Source: Novosphingobium lindaniclasticum LE124 (GTDB lineage Bacteria > Pseudomonadota > Alphaproteobacteria > Sphingomonadales > Sphingomonadaceae). From it: DNA of 64,000 nt. Under the pieces are notes generated by a model. It ran no database searches, was not told the DNA's origin, and saw only the letters and a program-made list of their open reading frames with translations. The DNA is taken from contig NZ_ATHL01000151.1 in NCBI RefSeq assembly GCF_000445125.1, positions 1-64,000 on the forward strand. The letters are read 5' to 3'. Shown here one piece after another: positions 52,044 through 61,531 of this stretch. Each line of letters opens with the position of its first letter. The first letter of the stretch is position 1. A program made the translations under genes and the position numbers.

Positions 52044-54425
52044 ATGATCGCCGCTGCCGTGAAGCGCCGTGAACTGCTACGTTGGGGCGCCGGCGCCTCG
52101 ATGCTGGCTTTCATGCCGGTCGCGGCACGCGCCGCGACGCCGCTCTACAAGGACCCCAAGGTTCCGGTGGACTTGCGCGTCAAGGATCTGATGGCGCGCA
52201 TGACGCTGGACGAGAAGGTGGCTCAACTGGTCACGCTCTCGACCCGCAAGCGCGAGATCATGGACGAAGCCCGTGCTTTCGATCCGGCGCGCGCCAGCCA
52301 GGCCCATCCCAACGGTATCGGCCAGATCGCTCGCCCCTCCGACCGCGGCGGCGCGGCGACGGCCAACAACACCGGCACCGACGTCACCGGCCGCTGGCGC
52401 AAGCCCGCCGATACCATCGCTTTCGTCAATGCCACCCAGAAGTGGGCGCGCGAGCGGACCCGGCTGGGCATTCCCGTGCTGTTCCATGAGGAATCGCTCC
52501 ACGGCTACATGGCGCCCGAGGCGACCAGCTTCCCGCAGGCCATCGCCATGGCGGGCACTTTCGACACCGATCTGGTGGAGCGCGTGCAGTCGGTGATCGG
52601 GCGCGAGGTGCGCGCCCACGGCTCCACCCTGGCGCTGTCGCCGGTGGTGGACATCGCCCGCGACCCGCGCTGGGGCCGTATCGAGGAAACCTTCGGCGAA
52701 GACCCCTATCTTTGCGGAGAAATGGGCGTCGCCGCCGTGCGGGGGCTTCAGGGCGAAGGCAAGGAACTGGCCGAGGGCAAGGTCTTCGCCACACTCAAGC
52801 ACATGACCGGCCACGGCCAGCCCGAGGCAGGCAACAACGTCGCCCCGGCCCCCCTCGGCAAGCGCGAGCTTTACGACAGCTTCTTCCCGCCGTTCCGCGA
52901 AGTGGTGCGCCGCACCGGCATTGCCGCGGTCATGCCCTCCTACAACGAGATCGACGGCATCCCCAGCCACGCGAATCGCTGGCTGCTGACCGACGTGCTG
53001 CGCGGCGAATGGGGTTTCGACGGCGCCATCGTCAGCGACTATGCGGCGATCGGGGAACTGGCCTCCTTCCACCACCTCGCCAGCGATATCGAGGGCGCGG
53101 CGCGGCTGGCGCTGCATGCGGGCGTGGATTCCGACCTTCCCGATGGCGAGGGCTTCCGCACACTGGCCGACCAGGTGCGCAAGGGGCTGGTGCCGCTTGC
53201 CGCCGTCGATGCCGCCTGCCGCCGTATGCTGACGCTTAAGTTCCGCGCAGGCATGTTCGAGGCCGGGCCGGTCGATCCCAAGGCGTCGGCCAGGCTCACC
53301 GCCAATGCCGAGGCCCGCGCGCTGGCGCTGGAAGCGGCGCGCAAGTCGATCTGCCTGCTCAAGAACAGCGGTGTCTTGCCGCTGACGGCGGGCGCGCAGA
53401 AGCGCATCGCCGTGATCGGGCCGAACGCCAACGTCACGCGCCTCGGCGGCTATTCGTCCGAGCCGCGTTTCAGCGTGAACCTGGTCGAAGGCATCAAGGC
53501 GCGGGTCGCCGGCAAGGCCGAAGTCGTCTTCGCGCAGGGCGTGTTCATCACGCAGAGCGAGGACCGCTCCGCCAACGAGGTGCTGCTGGCCGACCCGGCG
53601 AAGAACCGCGCGCTGATTGCCGAGGCTGTCGAAGTCGCGAAAACCAGCGACGTGATCGTCCTTGCCATCGGCGATACCGAGCAGACCAGCCGCGAAGGCT
53701 ATGCGAAGAACCACCTTGGCGACCGTACCGACCTCGACCTCGTGGGCGAGCAGAACGAGCTGTTCCGCGCCCTGAAGGCCACCGGCCGGCCGGTGATCGT
53801 CGTCGCGCTCAACGGCCGTCCGCCCTCCTGGCCGACCGTGGCCGAGCAGGCGGACGCGATCCTCGAATGCTGGTATCTCGGCCAGGAAGGCGGCACCGCC
53901 ATGGCCGAGGCGCTGTTCGGAGACGTCAATCCCGGCGCCAAGCTGCCGGTCACCGTGGTCAAGGACGTGGGGCAGGTGCCCTTCTTCTACAACCACAAGC
54001 CGTCCGCCAAGCGCGGCTACCTCTTCGCGGAGACGGCGCCGCTCTATCCCTTCGGCTTCGGCCTCAGCTACACCACCTTCACGGTGGGCGCGCCCAGCCT
54101 TTCGGCGCCGCGCATCGGCCTCTCGGGCCATGTCACCGTCTCTGTCGATATAAGCAACACCGGCCAGCGCGCGGGCGATGAGGTTGTGCAACTCTATGTC
54201 CACGACCAGGCCGCCAGCGTCACCCGCCCGGTCATGGAACTGCGCGGTTTCCGCCGCGTCACGCTGAAGCCGGGCGAGACGCGCAAAGTCGAGTTCACGC
54301 TCGGCCCCGACGATTTCAGCCTCTGGAACGAGGATATGCGCGAAGTCGTCGAACCCGGCCTGTTCGATATCCTGGTCGGCGCCAGCAGCGCCGATCTCAA
54401 GACCACCACTCTCGAAATCGCCTGA
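52044..54425 (+). CDS. GH3 family beta-xylosidase/beta-glucosidase, Tat-exported
   Basis: 793 residues from ATG 52044 (GGGAG upstream). VKRRELLRWGAGASMLAFMPVAARA is a twin-arginine type signal, so the enzyme is probably exported folded. GH3 N-domain motifs (LMARMTLDEKVAQL, LGIPVLFHEESLHGY, DPRWGRIEETFGEDPYL, KHMTGHG) lead to the nucleophile Asp in GAIVSDYAAIGEL (near residue 332). The C-domain and a fibronectin-like end (GDEVVQLYVHDQ and GETRKVEFTLGPDDFSLW) follow. With GH67 next door, it most likely trims xylose from short xylo-oligosaccharides. It leads the uronate operon. Confidence 0.92.
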   Translation: MIAAAVKRRELLRWGAGASMLAFMPVAARAATPLYKDPKVPVDLRVKDLMARMTLDEKVAQLVTLSTRKREIMDEARAFDPARASQAHPNGIGQIARPSDRGGAATANNTGTDVTGRWRKPADTIAFVNATQKWARERTRLGIPVLFHEESLHGYMAPEATSFPQAIAMAGTFDTDLVERVQSVIGREVRAHGSTLALSPVVDIARDPRWGRIEETFGEDPYLCGEMGVAAVRGLQGEGKELAEGKVFATLKHMTGHGQPEAGNNVAPAPLGKRELYDSFFPPFREVVRRTGIAAVMPSYNEIDGIPSHANRWLLTDVLRGEWGFDGAIVSDYAAIGELASFHHLASDIEGAARLALHAGVDSDLPDGEGFRTLADQVRKGLVPLAAVDAACRRMLTLKFRAGMFEAGPVDPKASARLTANAEARALALEAARKSICLLKNSGVLPLTAGAQKRIAVIGPNANVTRLGGYSSEPRFSVNLVEGIKARVAGKAEVVFAQGVFITQSEDRSANEVLLADPAKNRALIAEAVEVAKTSDVIVLAIGDTEQTSREGYAKNHLGDRTDLDLVGEQNELFRALKATGRPVIVVALNGRPPSWPTVAEQADAILECWYLGQEGGTAMAEALFGDVNPGAKLPVTVVKDVGQVPFFYNHKPSAKRGYLFAETAPLYPFGFGLSYTTFTVGAPSLSAPRIGLSGHVTVSVDISNTGQRAGDEVVQLYVHDQAASVTRPVMELRGFRRVTLKPGETRKVEFTLGPDDFSLWNEDMREVVEPGLFDILVGASSADLKTTTLEIA

Positions 54426-54436
54426 GGATCCATCCC

Positions 54437-55648
54437 ATGCCCAAGATCGTCGATGCCAAGGTCATCATCACCTGCCCGGGTCGCAACTTCGTCACGCTCA
54501 AGATCACTTGCGACGACGGCACCACCGGTGTCGGTGACGCCACGCTTAACGGCCGCGAGCTTTCGGTGGCCAGCTACCTGACCGACCATGTGATTCCCTG
54601 CCTGATCGGCCGCGACGCGCACCGTATCGAGGATGTCTGGCAGTACCTCTACAAGGGCGCCTACTGGCGCCGCGGCCCGGTGACGATGACCGCCATCGCT
54701 GCCGTCGACATGGCGCTCTGGGACATCAAGGGCAAGATCGCCGGCCTGCCGGTCTACCAGCTGCTGGGCGGTGCGAGCCGTGAAGGCGTGATGGTCTACG
54801 GCCACGCCAACGGCACCACCATCGAGGACACGATCGAGGTCGCGCTCGATTACCAGGCGCAGGGCTACAAGGCGATTCGCCTCCAGTGCGGCGTGCCCGG
54901 CATGGCCTCGACTTACGGCGTCTCCAAGGACAAATATTTCTACGAGCCCGCCGACGCCGACCTGCCGACCGAGAACGTCTGGAACACCGCGAAGTACCTG
55001 CGCGTCGTGCCCGAACTGTTCAAGGCCGCGCGCGAGGCGCTGGGCTGGGACGTCCACCTGCTGCACGACATCCACCACCGCCTGACCCCGATCGAGGCGG
55101 GCCGTCTCGGCAAGGACCTCGAACCCTACCGCCCGTTCTGGCTGGAAGACGCGACCCCCGCCGAAAACCAGGAGGCGTTCAAGCTGATCCGCCAGCACAC
55201 CACCGCGCCGCTGGCCGTGGGCGAGATCTTCAACTCGATCTGGGACTGCAAGGACCTGATCCAGAACCAGCTGATCGACTATATCCGCGCCACGGTAGTC
55301 CACGCAGGCGGCATCACGCACCTTCGCCGGATCGCCGCGCTGGCCGATCTTTACCAGATCCGCACCGGCTGCCACGGCGCCACCGACCTTTCGCCGGTCT
55401 GCATGGCCGCCGCGCTGCACTTCGACCTCTCGGTGCCGAACTTCGGCGTGCAGGAATATATGCGCCACACGCCCGAGACGGACGCGGTCTTCCCCCATGC
55501 CTATACGTTCGAGAACGGCATGATGCACCCGGGCGAGGCGCCGGGCCTGGGCGTGGACATCGATGAGGAACTGGCCGCGGGCTACGAATACAACCGCGCC
55601 TTCCTGCCGGTGAACCGCCTCGAAGACGGCACGATGTACAACTGGTGA
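54437..55648 (+). CDS. manD: D-mannonate dehydratase ManD (enolase superfamily)
   Basis: 403 residues, starting MPKIVDAKVIITCPGRNFVTLKI, as in the structurally characterised ManD of Novosphingobium aromaticivorans. Metal ligands: Asp211 (LLHDIHHRLTP), Glu in FWLEDATPAENQ and Glu in AVGEIFNS; the catalytic region includes RLQCGVPG and Tyr-rich KYFYEP. It turns D-mannonate into 2-keto-3-deoxy-D-gluconate, replacing the unrelated UxuA. It is 11 bases after the GH3 gene, and its stop overlaps the transporter start. Confidence 0.95.
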   Translation: MPKIVDAKVIITCPGRNFVTLKITCDDGTTGVGDATLNGRELSVASYLTDHVIPCLIGRDAHRIEDVWQYLYKGAYWRRGPVTMTAIAAVDMALWDIKGKIAGLPVYQLLGGASREGVMVYGHANGTTIEDTIEVALDYQAQGYKAIRLQCGVPGMASTYGVSKDKYFYEPADADLPTENVWNTAKYLRVVPELFKAAREALGWDVHLLHDIHHRLTPIEAGRLGKDLEPYRPFWLEDATPAENQEAFKLIRQHTTAPLAVGEIFNSIWDCKDLIQNQLIDYIRATVVHAGGITHLRRIAALADLYQIRTGCHGATDLSPVCMAAALHFDLSVPNFGVQEYMRHTPETDAVFPHAYTFENGMMHPGEAPGLGVDIDEELAAGYEYNRAFLPVNRLEDGTMYNW

Positions 55649-56967
55649 TCGCGGTGAACGGCGTGACGCCTATCAGTGAAACGGTGGTTCCCGGGCCGAG
55701 CAAACCCTCGGGCCGGATCCGCTGGATCGTCTGCGCGCTGCTCTTTGCGGCGGTGGTGCTGAGCTATGTGGACAGGCTGGTCCTGCCCACGCTCAAGCCC
55801 GAGCTTCAGGCGCGCTACGGCTGGAGCGAGAGCGGCTATGCCGACCTCGCGATCTGGTTCCAGGCCGGCTACGGCATTGCCTACGTGTTCTTCGGCCGCC
55901 TGATCGACAAGATCGGTGCGCGGGCGGGCTATGCCCTGGCCGTGACGCTGTGGACGGTCGGCCACATGGCGCATGCGCTGTTCACTTCCACCAGCGGCAT
56001 GCTCTTCGCGCGCATTCCGCTGGCCATCGGCGAGGCGGGGACGTTCCCCGCCGCCATCGCCGCCACCAACGAGTGGTTCCCCAAGCGCGAGCGCGCTTTC
56101 GCCATCGGCATCTTCAACGCCGGTTCCAACGTCGGCGCGATCCTGACGCCGCTGGTGGTGCCGGTGATCGCGCTGACGCTGGGCTGGCGCTGGGCCTTCA
56201 TCCTCACCGGCCTGCTGACGGTCCTGTGGCTGGCGGCATGGCTCGGCTTCTACCGCCGCCCGCGCGACAAGAAGAACCTCAGCGCCGAGGAACTGGCGTG
56301 GATCGAGGCCGACCCGGTGGAGAAACCGCGCCCGGTCAAGTGGCGCGCGCTGTTCGGCTATCGCCAGACCTGGGCCTACATGCTGGGCCGCTTCCTGATC
56401 GATCCGGTCTGGTGGACGTTCCTGTTCTGGCTGCCGGACTTCTTCAACAAGCAGTTCGGCGTGAAGATGCTGGACTTCGGCCCACCGCTGATCGCCGTCT
56501 ATCTGCTTGCGGACGTCGGCTCGGTGCTGGGCGGCTGGGCTTCCTCGCGCTTCATCGGCCGGGGTTGGACCATCAACCGCTCGCGCAAGACCGCGATGTT
56601 CCTGGCCGCGCTCTGCGCCGTGCCGATCGCGCTGGCGCCGGGTGCGCCGGGCCTGTGGACCGCCGTGGCGCTGGTCGGCCTCGCCTGCGCCGGACACCAG
56701 GCGTTTTCCGCCAACCTCTACGCGCTGCCGGGTGACACGATGCCGCGCTGGATGACCGGCTCGGTCGTCGGTCTCGGCGGTCTGGCCGGTGCGCTGGGCG
56801 GCATGCTCATGGCCAAATTCGCCGGCACCATCCTCGAGACCGTGGGCAGCTATGAGCCGATCTTCGTCGTGGCTTCCTGCGCCTATCTCGTGGCGCTTGG
56901 CGTCATCCACCTGATCCTTCCCCGCTACCAGGTCGCCGATCCCGACCGCGAGAAAGCCACAGCATGA
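55645..56967 (+). CDS. exuT: MFS hexuronate transporter (ExuT-like)
   Basis: 440 residues from a GTG overlapping the manD stop (GTGA). An anion:cation symporter of the MFS with twelve helices: LLFAAVVLSYVDRLVLPTLKPELQARYGWSESGYADLAIWFQAGYGIAY, GRLIDKIGARAGY and IGEAGTFPAAIAATNEWFPKRERAFAIGIFNAGSNVGAILTPLVVP. It brings glucuronate or galacturonate across the inner membrane. Placed between ManD and UxaC, it should supply the glucuronate freed by the alpha-glucuronidase. Its stop overlaps uxaC. Confidence 0.9.
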   Translation: MIAVNGVTPISETVVPGPSKPSGRIRWIVCALLFAAVVLSYVDRLVLPTLKPELQARYGWSESGYADLAIWFQAGYGIAYVFFGRLIDKIGARAGYALAVTLWTVGHMAHALFTSTSGMLFARIPLAIGEAGTFPAAIAATNEWFPKRERAFAIGIFNAGSNVGAILTPLVVPVIALTLGWRWAFILTGLLTVLWLAAWLGFYRRPRDKKNLSAEELAWIEADPVEKPRPVKWRALFGYRQTWAYMLGRFLIDPVWWTFLFWLPDFFNKQFGVKMLDFGPPLIAVYLLADVGSVLGGWASSRFIGRGWTINRSRKTAMFLAALCAVPIALAPGAPGLWTAVALVGLACAGHQAFSANLYALPGDTMPRWMTGSVVGLGGLAGALGGMLMAKFAGTILETVGSYEPIFVVASCAYLVALGVIHLILPRYQVADPDREKATA

Positions 56968-58376
56968 CCCGTCCGCTCGTTCTCTATCCCGACCGCCTGT
57001 TTCCCGCCGATCCTGGCACGCGCGCCATTGCGCGCGCGCTCTACGAAGGCGTGAAGGACCTGCCCATCGTCAGCCCGCACGGCCATACCGACCCGGCCTG
57101 GTTCGCCTATGACGCGCCGTTCACCGACCCCGCTTCGCTGCTGATCGTGCCGGATCATTACGTGTTCCGGATGCTCTATTCGCAGGGCGTGGCGCTGGAA
57201 TCGCTGGGCGTGCCGAGCGTCGACGGCAGCCTGGTGGAGCAGGATCCGCGCAAGATCTGGGCGATTTTCGCGCAGCGCTATCACCTGTTCCGGGGCACGC
57301 CCTCGCGCATGTGGCTGGACTGGGTCTTCGCTGAGGTCTTCGGCCTCGACGTGCTGCTGGATGAGAGCACGGCCGACCACTACTACGAAGTGATCGACGC
57401 CGCGCTCAAGACCGAGGCATTCCGCCCCCGCGCCCTGTTCGAGCGCTTCGGCATCGAGGCGATCGCCACCACCGAAGGCCCGCTCGACCCGCTCGTCCAT
57501 CACCGTGCGATCCGGGAAAGCGGGTGGAGCGGCCGGGTCGTCACCGCCTACCGCCCCGATCCGGTCGTCGATCCCGAAACGCCGGGCTTCGCAGCCAAGG
57601 TCGCGAAGTTCGGCGAGATGGCGGGCGAGGACGTTTCGACTTACGCAGGCTATCTGGCCGCGCACCGCTTCCACCGCGCCCGCTTTCGCGAGGCCGGAGC
57701 CACCTCGACCGATCACGGTCATCCCAGCGCCCGCACTGCCGATCTCTCGCCCGAGGATTGCGAGGCGCTCTATCGGCGCGTGCTGGCTGGCGCGAGCAAG
57801 GAGGACGCCGAACTGTTCCGCGCCCAGATCCTTACCGAAATGGCGGGGATGAGCGTGGAGGACGGCATGGTGATGCAGCTTCACCCCGCCGTCTATCGCA
57901 GCCACAACCAGGCCGTGCTCGACCGCTTTGGGCGCGACAAGGGCGGCGATATTCCGCTGCCGGGCGAGTTCGTGCAGGCTCTGAAGCCGCTGCTCGACCG
58001 CCATGGCAACGACCCGCGCCTGACCTTGATCCTCTTCACGCTCGACGAGGACGTCTACTCGCGCGAACTGGCGCCGCTGGCCGGGCACTATCCCTCGCTG
58101 CGCCTCGGCCCGCCGTGGTGGTTCCACGATTCTCCGGAGGGCATGCGCCGCTTCCGCGAGCGCACGACCGAGACGGCGGGCTTTTATAACACCGTCGGCT
58201 TCAACGACGATACCCGTGCGTTTCTCTCGATCCCGGCGCGGCACGACGTGGCCCGCCGCATGGACTGCGCCTGGCTGGCACAGCTCGTGGCCGAACACCG
58301 CCTGCCCGAGGACGAGGCGCACGAAGTCGCCCGCGCCCTCGCTTACGATCTCGTCAAGGCGGCGTACAAGCTGTGA
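56964..58376 (+). CDS. uxaC: Glucuronate isomerase UxaC
   Basis: 470 residues, the normal size. LPIVSPHGHTDPAWFA contains the HxH zinc pair of the amidohydrolase fold; YHLFRGTPSRMWLDWVFAEVFG, RFGIEAIATTEGPLDPLVHH, MQLHPAVYRSHN and LGPPWWFHDSPEGMRRFRE are conserved UxaC blocks. It converts D-glucuronate to D-fructuronate (or galacturonate to tagaturonate). ATG overlaps the transporter stop; the stop overlaps uxuB (GTGA). Confidence 0.95.
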   Translation: MTRPLVLYPDRLFPADPGTRAIARALYEGVKDLPIVSPHGHTDPAWFAYDAPFTDPASLLIVPDHYVFRMLYSQGVALESLGVPSVDGSLVEQDPRKIWAIFAQRYHLFRGTPSRMWLDWVFAEVFGLDVLLDESTADHYYEVIDAALKTEAFRPRALFERFGIEAIATTEGPLDPLVHHRAIRESGWSGRVVTAYRPDPVVDPETPGFAAKVAKFGEMAGEDVSTYAGYLAAHRFHRARFREAGATSTDHGHPSARTADLSPEDCEALYRRVLAGASKEDAELFRAQILTEMAGMSVEDGMVMQLHPAVYRSHNQAVLDRFGRDKGGDIPLPGEFVQALKPLLDRHGNDPRLTLILFTLDEDVYSRELAPLAGHYPSLRLGPPWWFHDSPEGMRRFRERTTETAGFYNTVGFNDDTRAFLSIPARHDVARRMDCAWLAQLVAEHRLPEDEAHEVARALAYDLVKAAYKL

Positions 58377-59833
58377 GACTTTCGACCGAGACTCTCGCGC
58401 AGGTTCCTGCTGCCGTCGCCCGTCCCGCCTATGACCGCGCGGCGGTCAAGGCGGGGGTCGTCCATCTCGGCATCGGCGCCTTCCACCGCGCGCACCAGGC
58501 CGCCGTGTTCGAGGCCGCGCTGGCATCCGGCGATCTGCTCTGGGGCGTAATCGGCGTCTCGTTGCGTTCGGCTTCGGTGCGGGACCAAATGACCCCGCAG
58601 GACGGGCTTTACACCCTGCTGGTGCGCGAAGGCGAAAAGCAGACGCCGCAGATCATCGGCGCCGTGCAGCGGGTACTGGTCGCGCCCGAGGACCCGGAGG
58701 CGGTGGTGGCCGCGCTGGCTTCGCCCGATACGCATCTCGTTACCCTGACGGTCACCGAGAAGGGCTATTGCCTCGATCGCAAGACCGGCCGTCTCATGGC
58801 CGAGGACGCGGACGTGGCTGCCGATCTCGCCGGGCTGGAGCGCCCGCGCACGGCGGCGGGGTTTCTGGTCGCGGCGCTGGCGCGTCGACGTGCCGAGGGC
58901 CTCGCCCCGCTCTCGATCCTCTCCTGCGACAACCTGCCCCACAACGGCGCGCTGCTGAAAGGCGCGGTGCTCGCCATGGCCGAGGCGCACGATCCGGCGC
59001 TCGCCACATGGATCGCGCAAAATTGCACGTTCCCCGCCACCATGGTCGACCGCATCGTTCCGGCCACGACGGACGAGGACATCGCCGGTCTTGCGGGCCT
59101 GATCGGTTTGGAAGACCGGGCCATGGTCAAGGCCGAACCTTTCCTGCAATGGGTGATCGAGGACAGCTTCGCAGGCGCCCGCCCCGACTTCGCTGCACTG
59201 GGAGTCCAGCTCACCGATGCCGTCGCCCCGTGGGAGGAAGCCAAGCTGCGCCTGCTCAACGGTGCGCATTCGGCCATCGCCTATCTTGGCGGCCTTGCAG
59301 GCGACCGTTTCGTCCACGAATTCGTCCGCACTGCTCAGGGCCTGCTCTTCGTGGAGCGGCTCTGGGACGAAGTGGTGCCCACGCTGGACCCGCCCGCCGG
59401 GCTCGACATTCCCGCCTATCGCCGCGAACTGATGGCGCGCTTCGCCAATAGCGCGCTCCAGCACCGTACCCGCCAGATCGCCATGGACGGCTCGCAGAAG
59501 CTGCCGCAACGCCTCCTCGCGCCGCTGGGCGCGGTGATGGAGCAGGGCGGCTCCTGCGCCGCCATCGCGCTGGCCGTGGCAGCGTGGGTACGCTGGCAGG
59601 CCGGGACGACCGATGCCGGTGAGATCTTCACCGTCGACGATCCCGCCGCCCCGGCGCTGGCCGATGCCATGCGCAATGCGCCGACCCCGCGTGCCCGTGT
59701 CATCGCCGCGCTCGGCGTGCTCGGCTATGAGCCAGACGCCGCCGCGCTCGACGCTATCGCCGCGCACCTCGGCCATCTCGAAACCTCCGGCGCCCGCGCC
59801 GTGATCGCTGCCTTCCTGGGAGAGAACGCATGA
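58373..59833 (+). CDS. uxuB: Fructuronate reductase UxuB (mannitol dehydrogenase family)
   Basis: 486 residues from a GTG. A Rossmann N-domain (VVHLGIGAFHRAHQAAVFE) and a C-domain with LLNGAHSAIAYLGGLAG and LMARFANSALQHRTRQIAMDGSQKLPQRL, which hold the catalytic Lys and Asn/His of the long-chain mannitol dehydrogenase family. In this context it reduces D-fructuronate to D-mannonate with NADH, between UxaC and ManD. The stop overlaps the GH35-like gene by 4 bases. Confidence 0.92.
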   Translation: MRLSTETLAQVPAAVARPAYDRAAVKAGVVHLGIGAFHRAHQAAVFEAALASGDLLWGVIGVSLRSASVRDQMTPQDGLYTLLVREGEKQTPQIIGAVQRVLVAPEDPEAVVAALASPDTHLVTLTVTEKGYCLDRKTGRLMAEDADVAADLAGLERPRTAAGFLVAALARRRAEGLAPLSILSCDNLPHNGALLKGAVLAMAEAHDPALATWIAQNCTFPATMVDRIVPATTDEDIAGLAGLIGLEDRAMVKAEPFLQWVIEDSFAGARPDFAALGVQLTDAVAPWEEAKLRLLNGAHSAIAYLGGLAGDRFVHEFVRTAQGLLFVERLWDEVVPTLDPPAGLDIPAYRRELMARFANSALQHRTRQIAMDGSQKLPQRLLAPLGAVMEQGGSCAAIALAVAAWVRWQAGTTDAGEIFTVDDPAAPALADAMRNAPTPRARVIAALGVLGYEPDAAALDAIAAHLGHLETSGARAVIAAFLGENA

Positions 59834-61509
59834 CATTCCGCTCTGCCTTGCTGGCAGTCTCCGCCCTCGCGACCAGCCTGAGCCTGGCCGCCCCCGCGCT
59901 AGCCGATGCGCCGCGTCTTGAGCGAAAGGGCGATACGCAGCAGCTCATCGTCAACGGCAAGCCCATGCTGATGATCGGCGGCGAACTCAGCAATTCGGCA
60001 TCCTCCAGCGCCGCCTACATGGAGCCGCACTGGAAGCGCCTGACGGAAATGAACGTCGATACCGTGCTTACGCCGGTGTCGTGGGAGCTGATCGAGCCCA
60101 CCGAAGGCACGTTCGACTGGTCCTCGGTGGATTCGCAGATCAAGGCGGCGCGGGCCAACGACCTCAAGCTGGTGATCCTGTGGTTCGGCGCGTGGAAGAA
60201 CTCCATGTCCACTTATGTCCCGGCCTGGGTAAAGCGCGACCAGCAGCGCTTCCCGCGTGCGCAGCTTCCCAATGGGCAGGGCGTGGAGATCCTCTCGACC
60301 TTCGGCGGCGAGACATTGAAGGCCGACCAGCGCGCCTATGCCGCGCTCATGGCGCATCTGAAGGCGGTGGATTCCAAGGACAACACCGTCGTCATGGTGC
60401 AGGTGGAGAACGAGATCGGGATGCTCCCGGTCGCGCGCGACTATAGCGCGGCTGCCAATGCCGCTTATGCCGAGCCGGTCCCGGCCGAGCTGGTGAACTA
60501 CCTTGTAGCGCACAAGGATTCGCTGGTTCCGGGCATGCGCAGGATGTGGCTGGAGCGCGGCGCGCGTACCAGCGGATCGTGGGACGAGCTGTTCGGCGGC
60601 GGCGATGCGGCGGCGGAAGTCTTTGCCGCCTGGCATTATGCCCGGTTCGCGAACCAGCTCGCGCAGGCCGGCAAGGCGGCCTATCCGATCCCGATGTACG
60701 TCAACGTTGCGCTCAACCGTCCGGGTCGCATCCCCGGCGAATATCCCAGCGGCGGCCCTTTGCCGCACTTGCTGGACGTGTGGAAAGCGGGCGGCCCGCA
60801 CCTCGATTTCCTGGCGCCGGACATCTACTTCTCGAGCTTCGTGGACATCGTGAACGGCTACAAGCGGCCCGACAACGTGCTGTTCATTCCCGAAGCGCAC
60901 AATGCCAGCAATCCTACCGGCGCGGCGAACGCGTTCTACGCGATCGGCCAGCTCGACGCGATCGGCTTCAGCCCGTTTTCAATCGACTCGGTGGATCAGG
61001 ATCCCGGTGGCCTCAAGGATGCCTACGGCGTGCTCCAGCAGCTCAAGCCCTACATCCTGGATGCGCAGGGTACCGACCGCATGGTCGGCTTCAAGCCGCG
61101 CCAGCTCTATGACGAGACGCTGGTCTACGAGCCGGAAACCCGCGAAGTCGGACCCTACCGCTTCACGATCGCCTACGCCGATATCCAGAAGCCGGTGGCG
61201 CACCCCGGCGCAGATGTCTCGCAGCCGGGTTCTGCGGCCGCCATCGCAGCGGCAGGCGGCATGATCATCCAGATCGGCCCCGAGGAATACCTCGTCGCAG
61301 GACAGGGCGTGACCGTGACCTTCAAGCCGCTGGCCGATGCCGCCGCGCTTGCCGGTATCGACTCGGCGTTCGAAGGTAAGTTCGATGCTTCCGGCAAATG
61401 GGTGCCGGGTCGCCTGCTCAACGGCGACCAGACCCATCAGGGCCGACACATTCGCCTGGAGGCCGGAAAATGGCAGATCCAGCGGGTAAAGCTCTATACT
61501 TACCGCTAG
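59830..61509 (+). CDS. GH35-like glycoside hydrolase with DUF5597 C-terminal region
   Basis: 559 residues with a signal peptide (ALLAVSALATSLSLAAPALA). A TIM-barrel of the GH35/GH42 type: LIVNGKPMLMIGGELSNSA, MNVDTVLTPVSWELIEPTEGTFDWSS, and VMVQVENEIGML, whose Glu is the acid/base, with the likely nucleophile Glu in VLFIPEAHN. The beta-rich C-terminal third resembles DUF5597. Substrates of such enzymes include beta-galactosides; in a xylan locus it could remove galactosyl or arabinosyl side groups, but this is inference. Last gene of the operon. Confidence 0.85.
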   Translation: MTFRSALLAVSALATSLSLAAPALADAPRLERKGDTQQLIVNGKPMLMIGGELSNSASSSAAYMEPHWKRLTEMNVDTVLTPVSWELIEPTEGTFDWSSVDSQIKAARANDLKLVILWFGAWKNSMSTYVPAWVKRDQQRFPRAQLPNGQGVEILSTFGGETLKADQRAYAALMAHLKAVDSKDNTVVMVQVENEIGMLPVARDYSAAANAAYAEPVPAELVNYLVAHKDSLVPGMRRMWLERGARTSGSWDELFGGGDAAAEVFAAWHYARFANQLAQAGKAAYPIPMYVNVALNRPGRIPGEYPSGGPLPHLLDVWKAGGPHLDFLAPDIYFSSFVDIVNGYKRPDNVLFIPEAHNASNPTGAANAFYAIGQLDAIGFSPFSIDSVDQDPGGLKDAYGVLQQLKPYILDAQGTDRMVGFKPRQLYDETLVYEPETREVGPYRFTIAYADIQKPVAHPGADVSQPGSAAAIAAAGGMIIQIGPEEYLVAGQGVTVTFKPLADAAALAGIDSAFEGKFDASGKWVPGRLLNGDQTHQGRHIRLEAGKWQIQRVKLYTYR

Positions 61510-61511
61510 AA

Positions 61512-61525
61512 AGATACCGCTAACA
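61512..61525 (+). promoter_or_regulatory. Upstream LacI-type operator of the receptor gene
   Basis: AGATACCGCTAACA begins 3 bases after the GH35-like stop and differs from the GH3 operator (TGATACCGCTAACA) at one base. It is 57 bases upstream of the second operator, so a repressor tetramer could bridge the two by looping. Confidence 0.6.
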
Positions 61526-61531
61526 TAAGTG

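Noticed and set aside
54437..55648. UxuA-type mannonate dehydratase
   Set aside because: The sequence is of the enolase superfamily (ManD), not the TIM-barrel UxuA family, although the reaction is the same.
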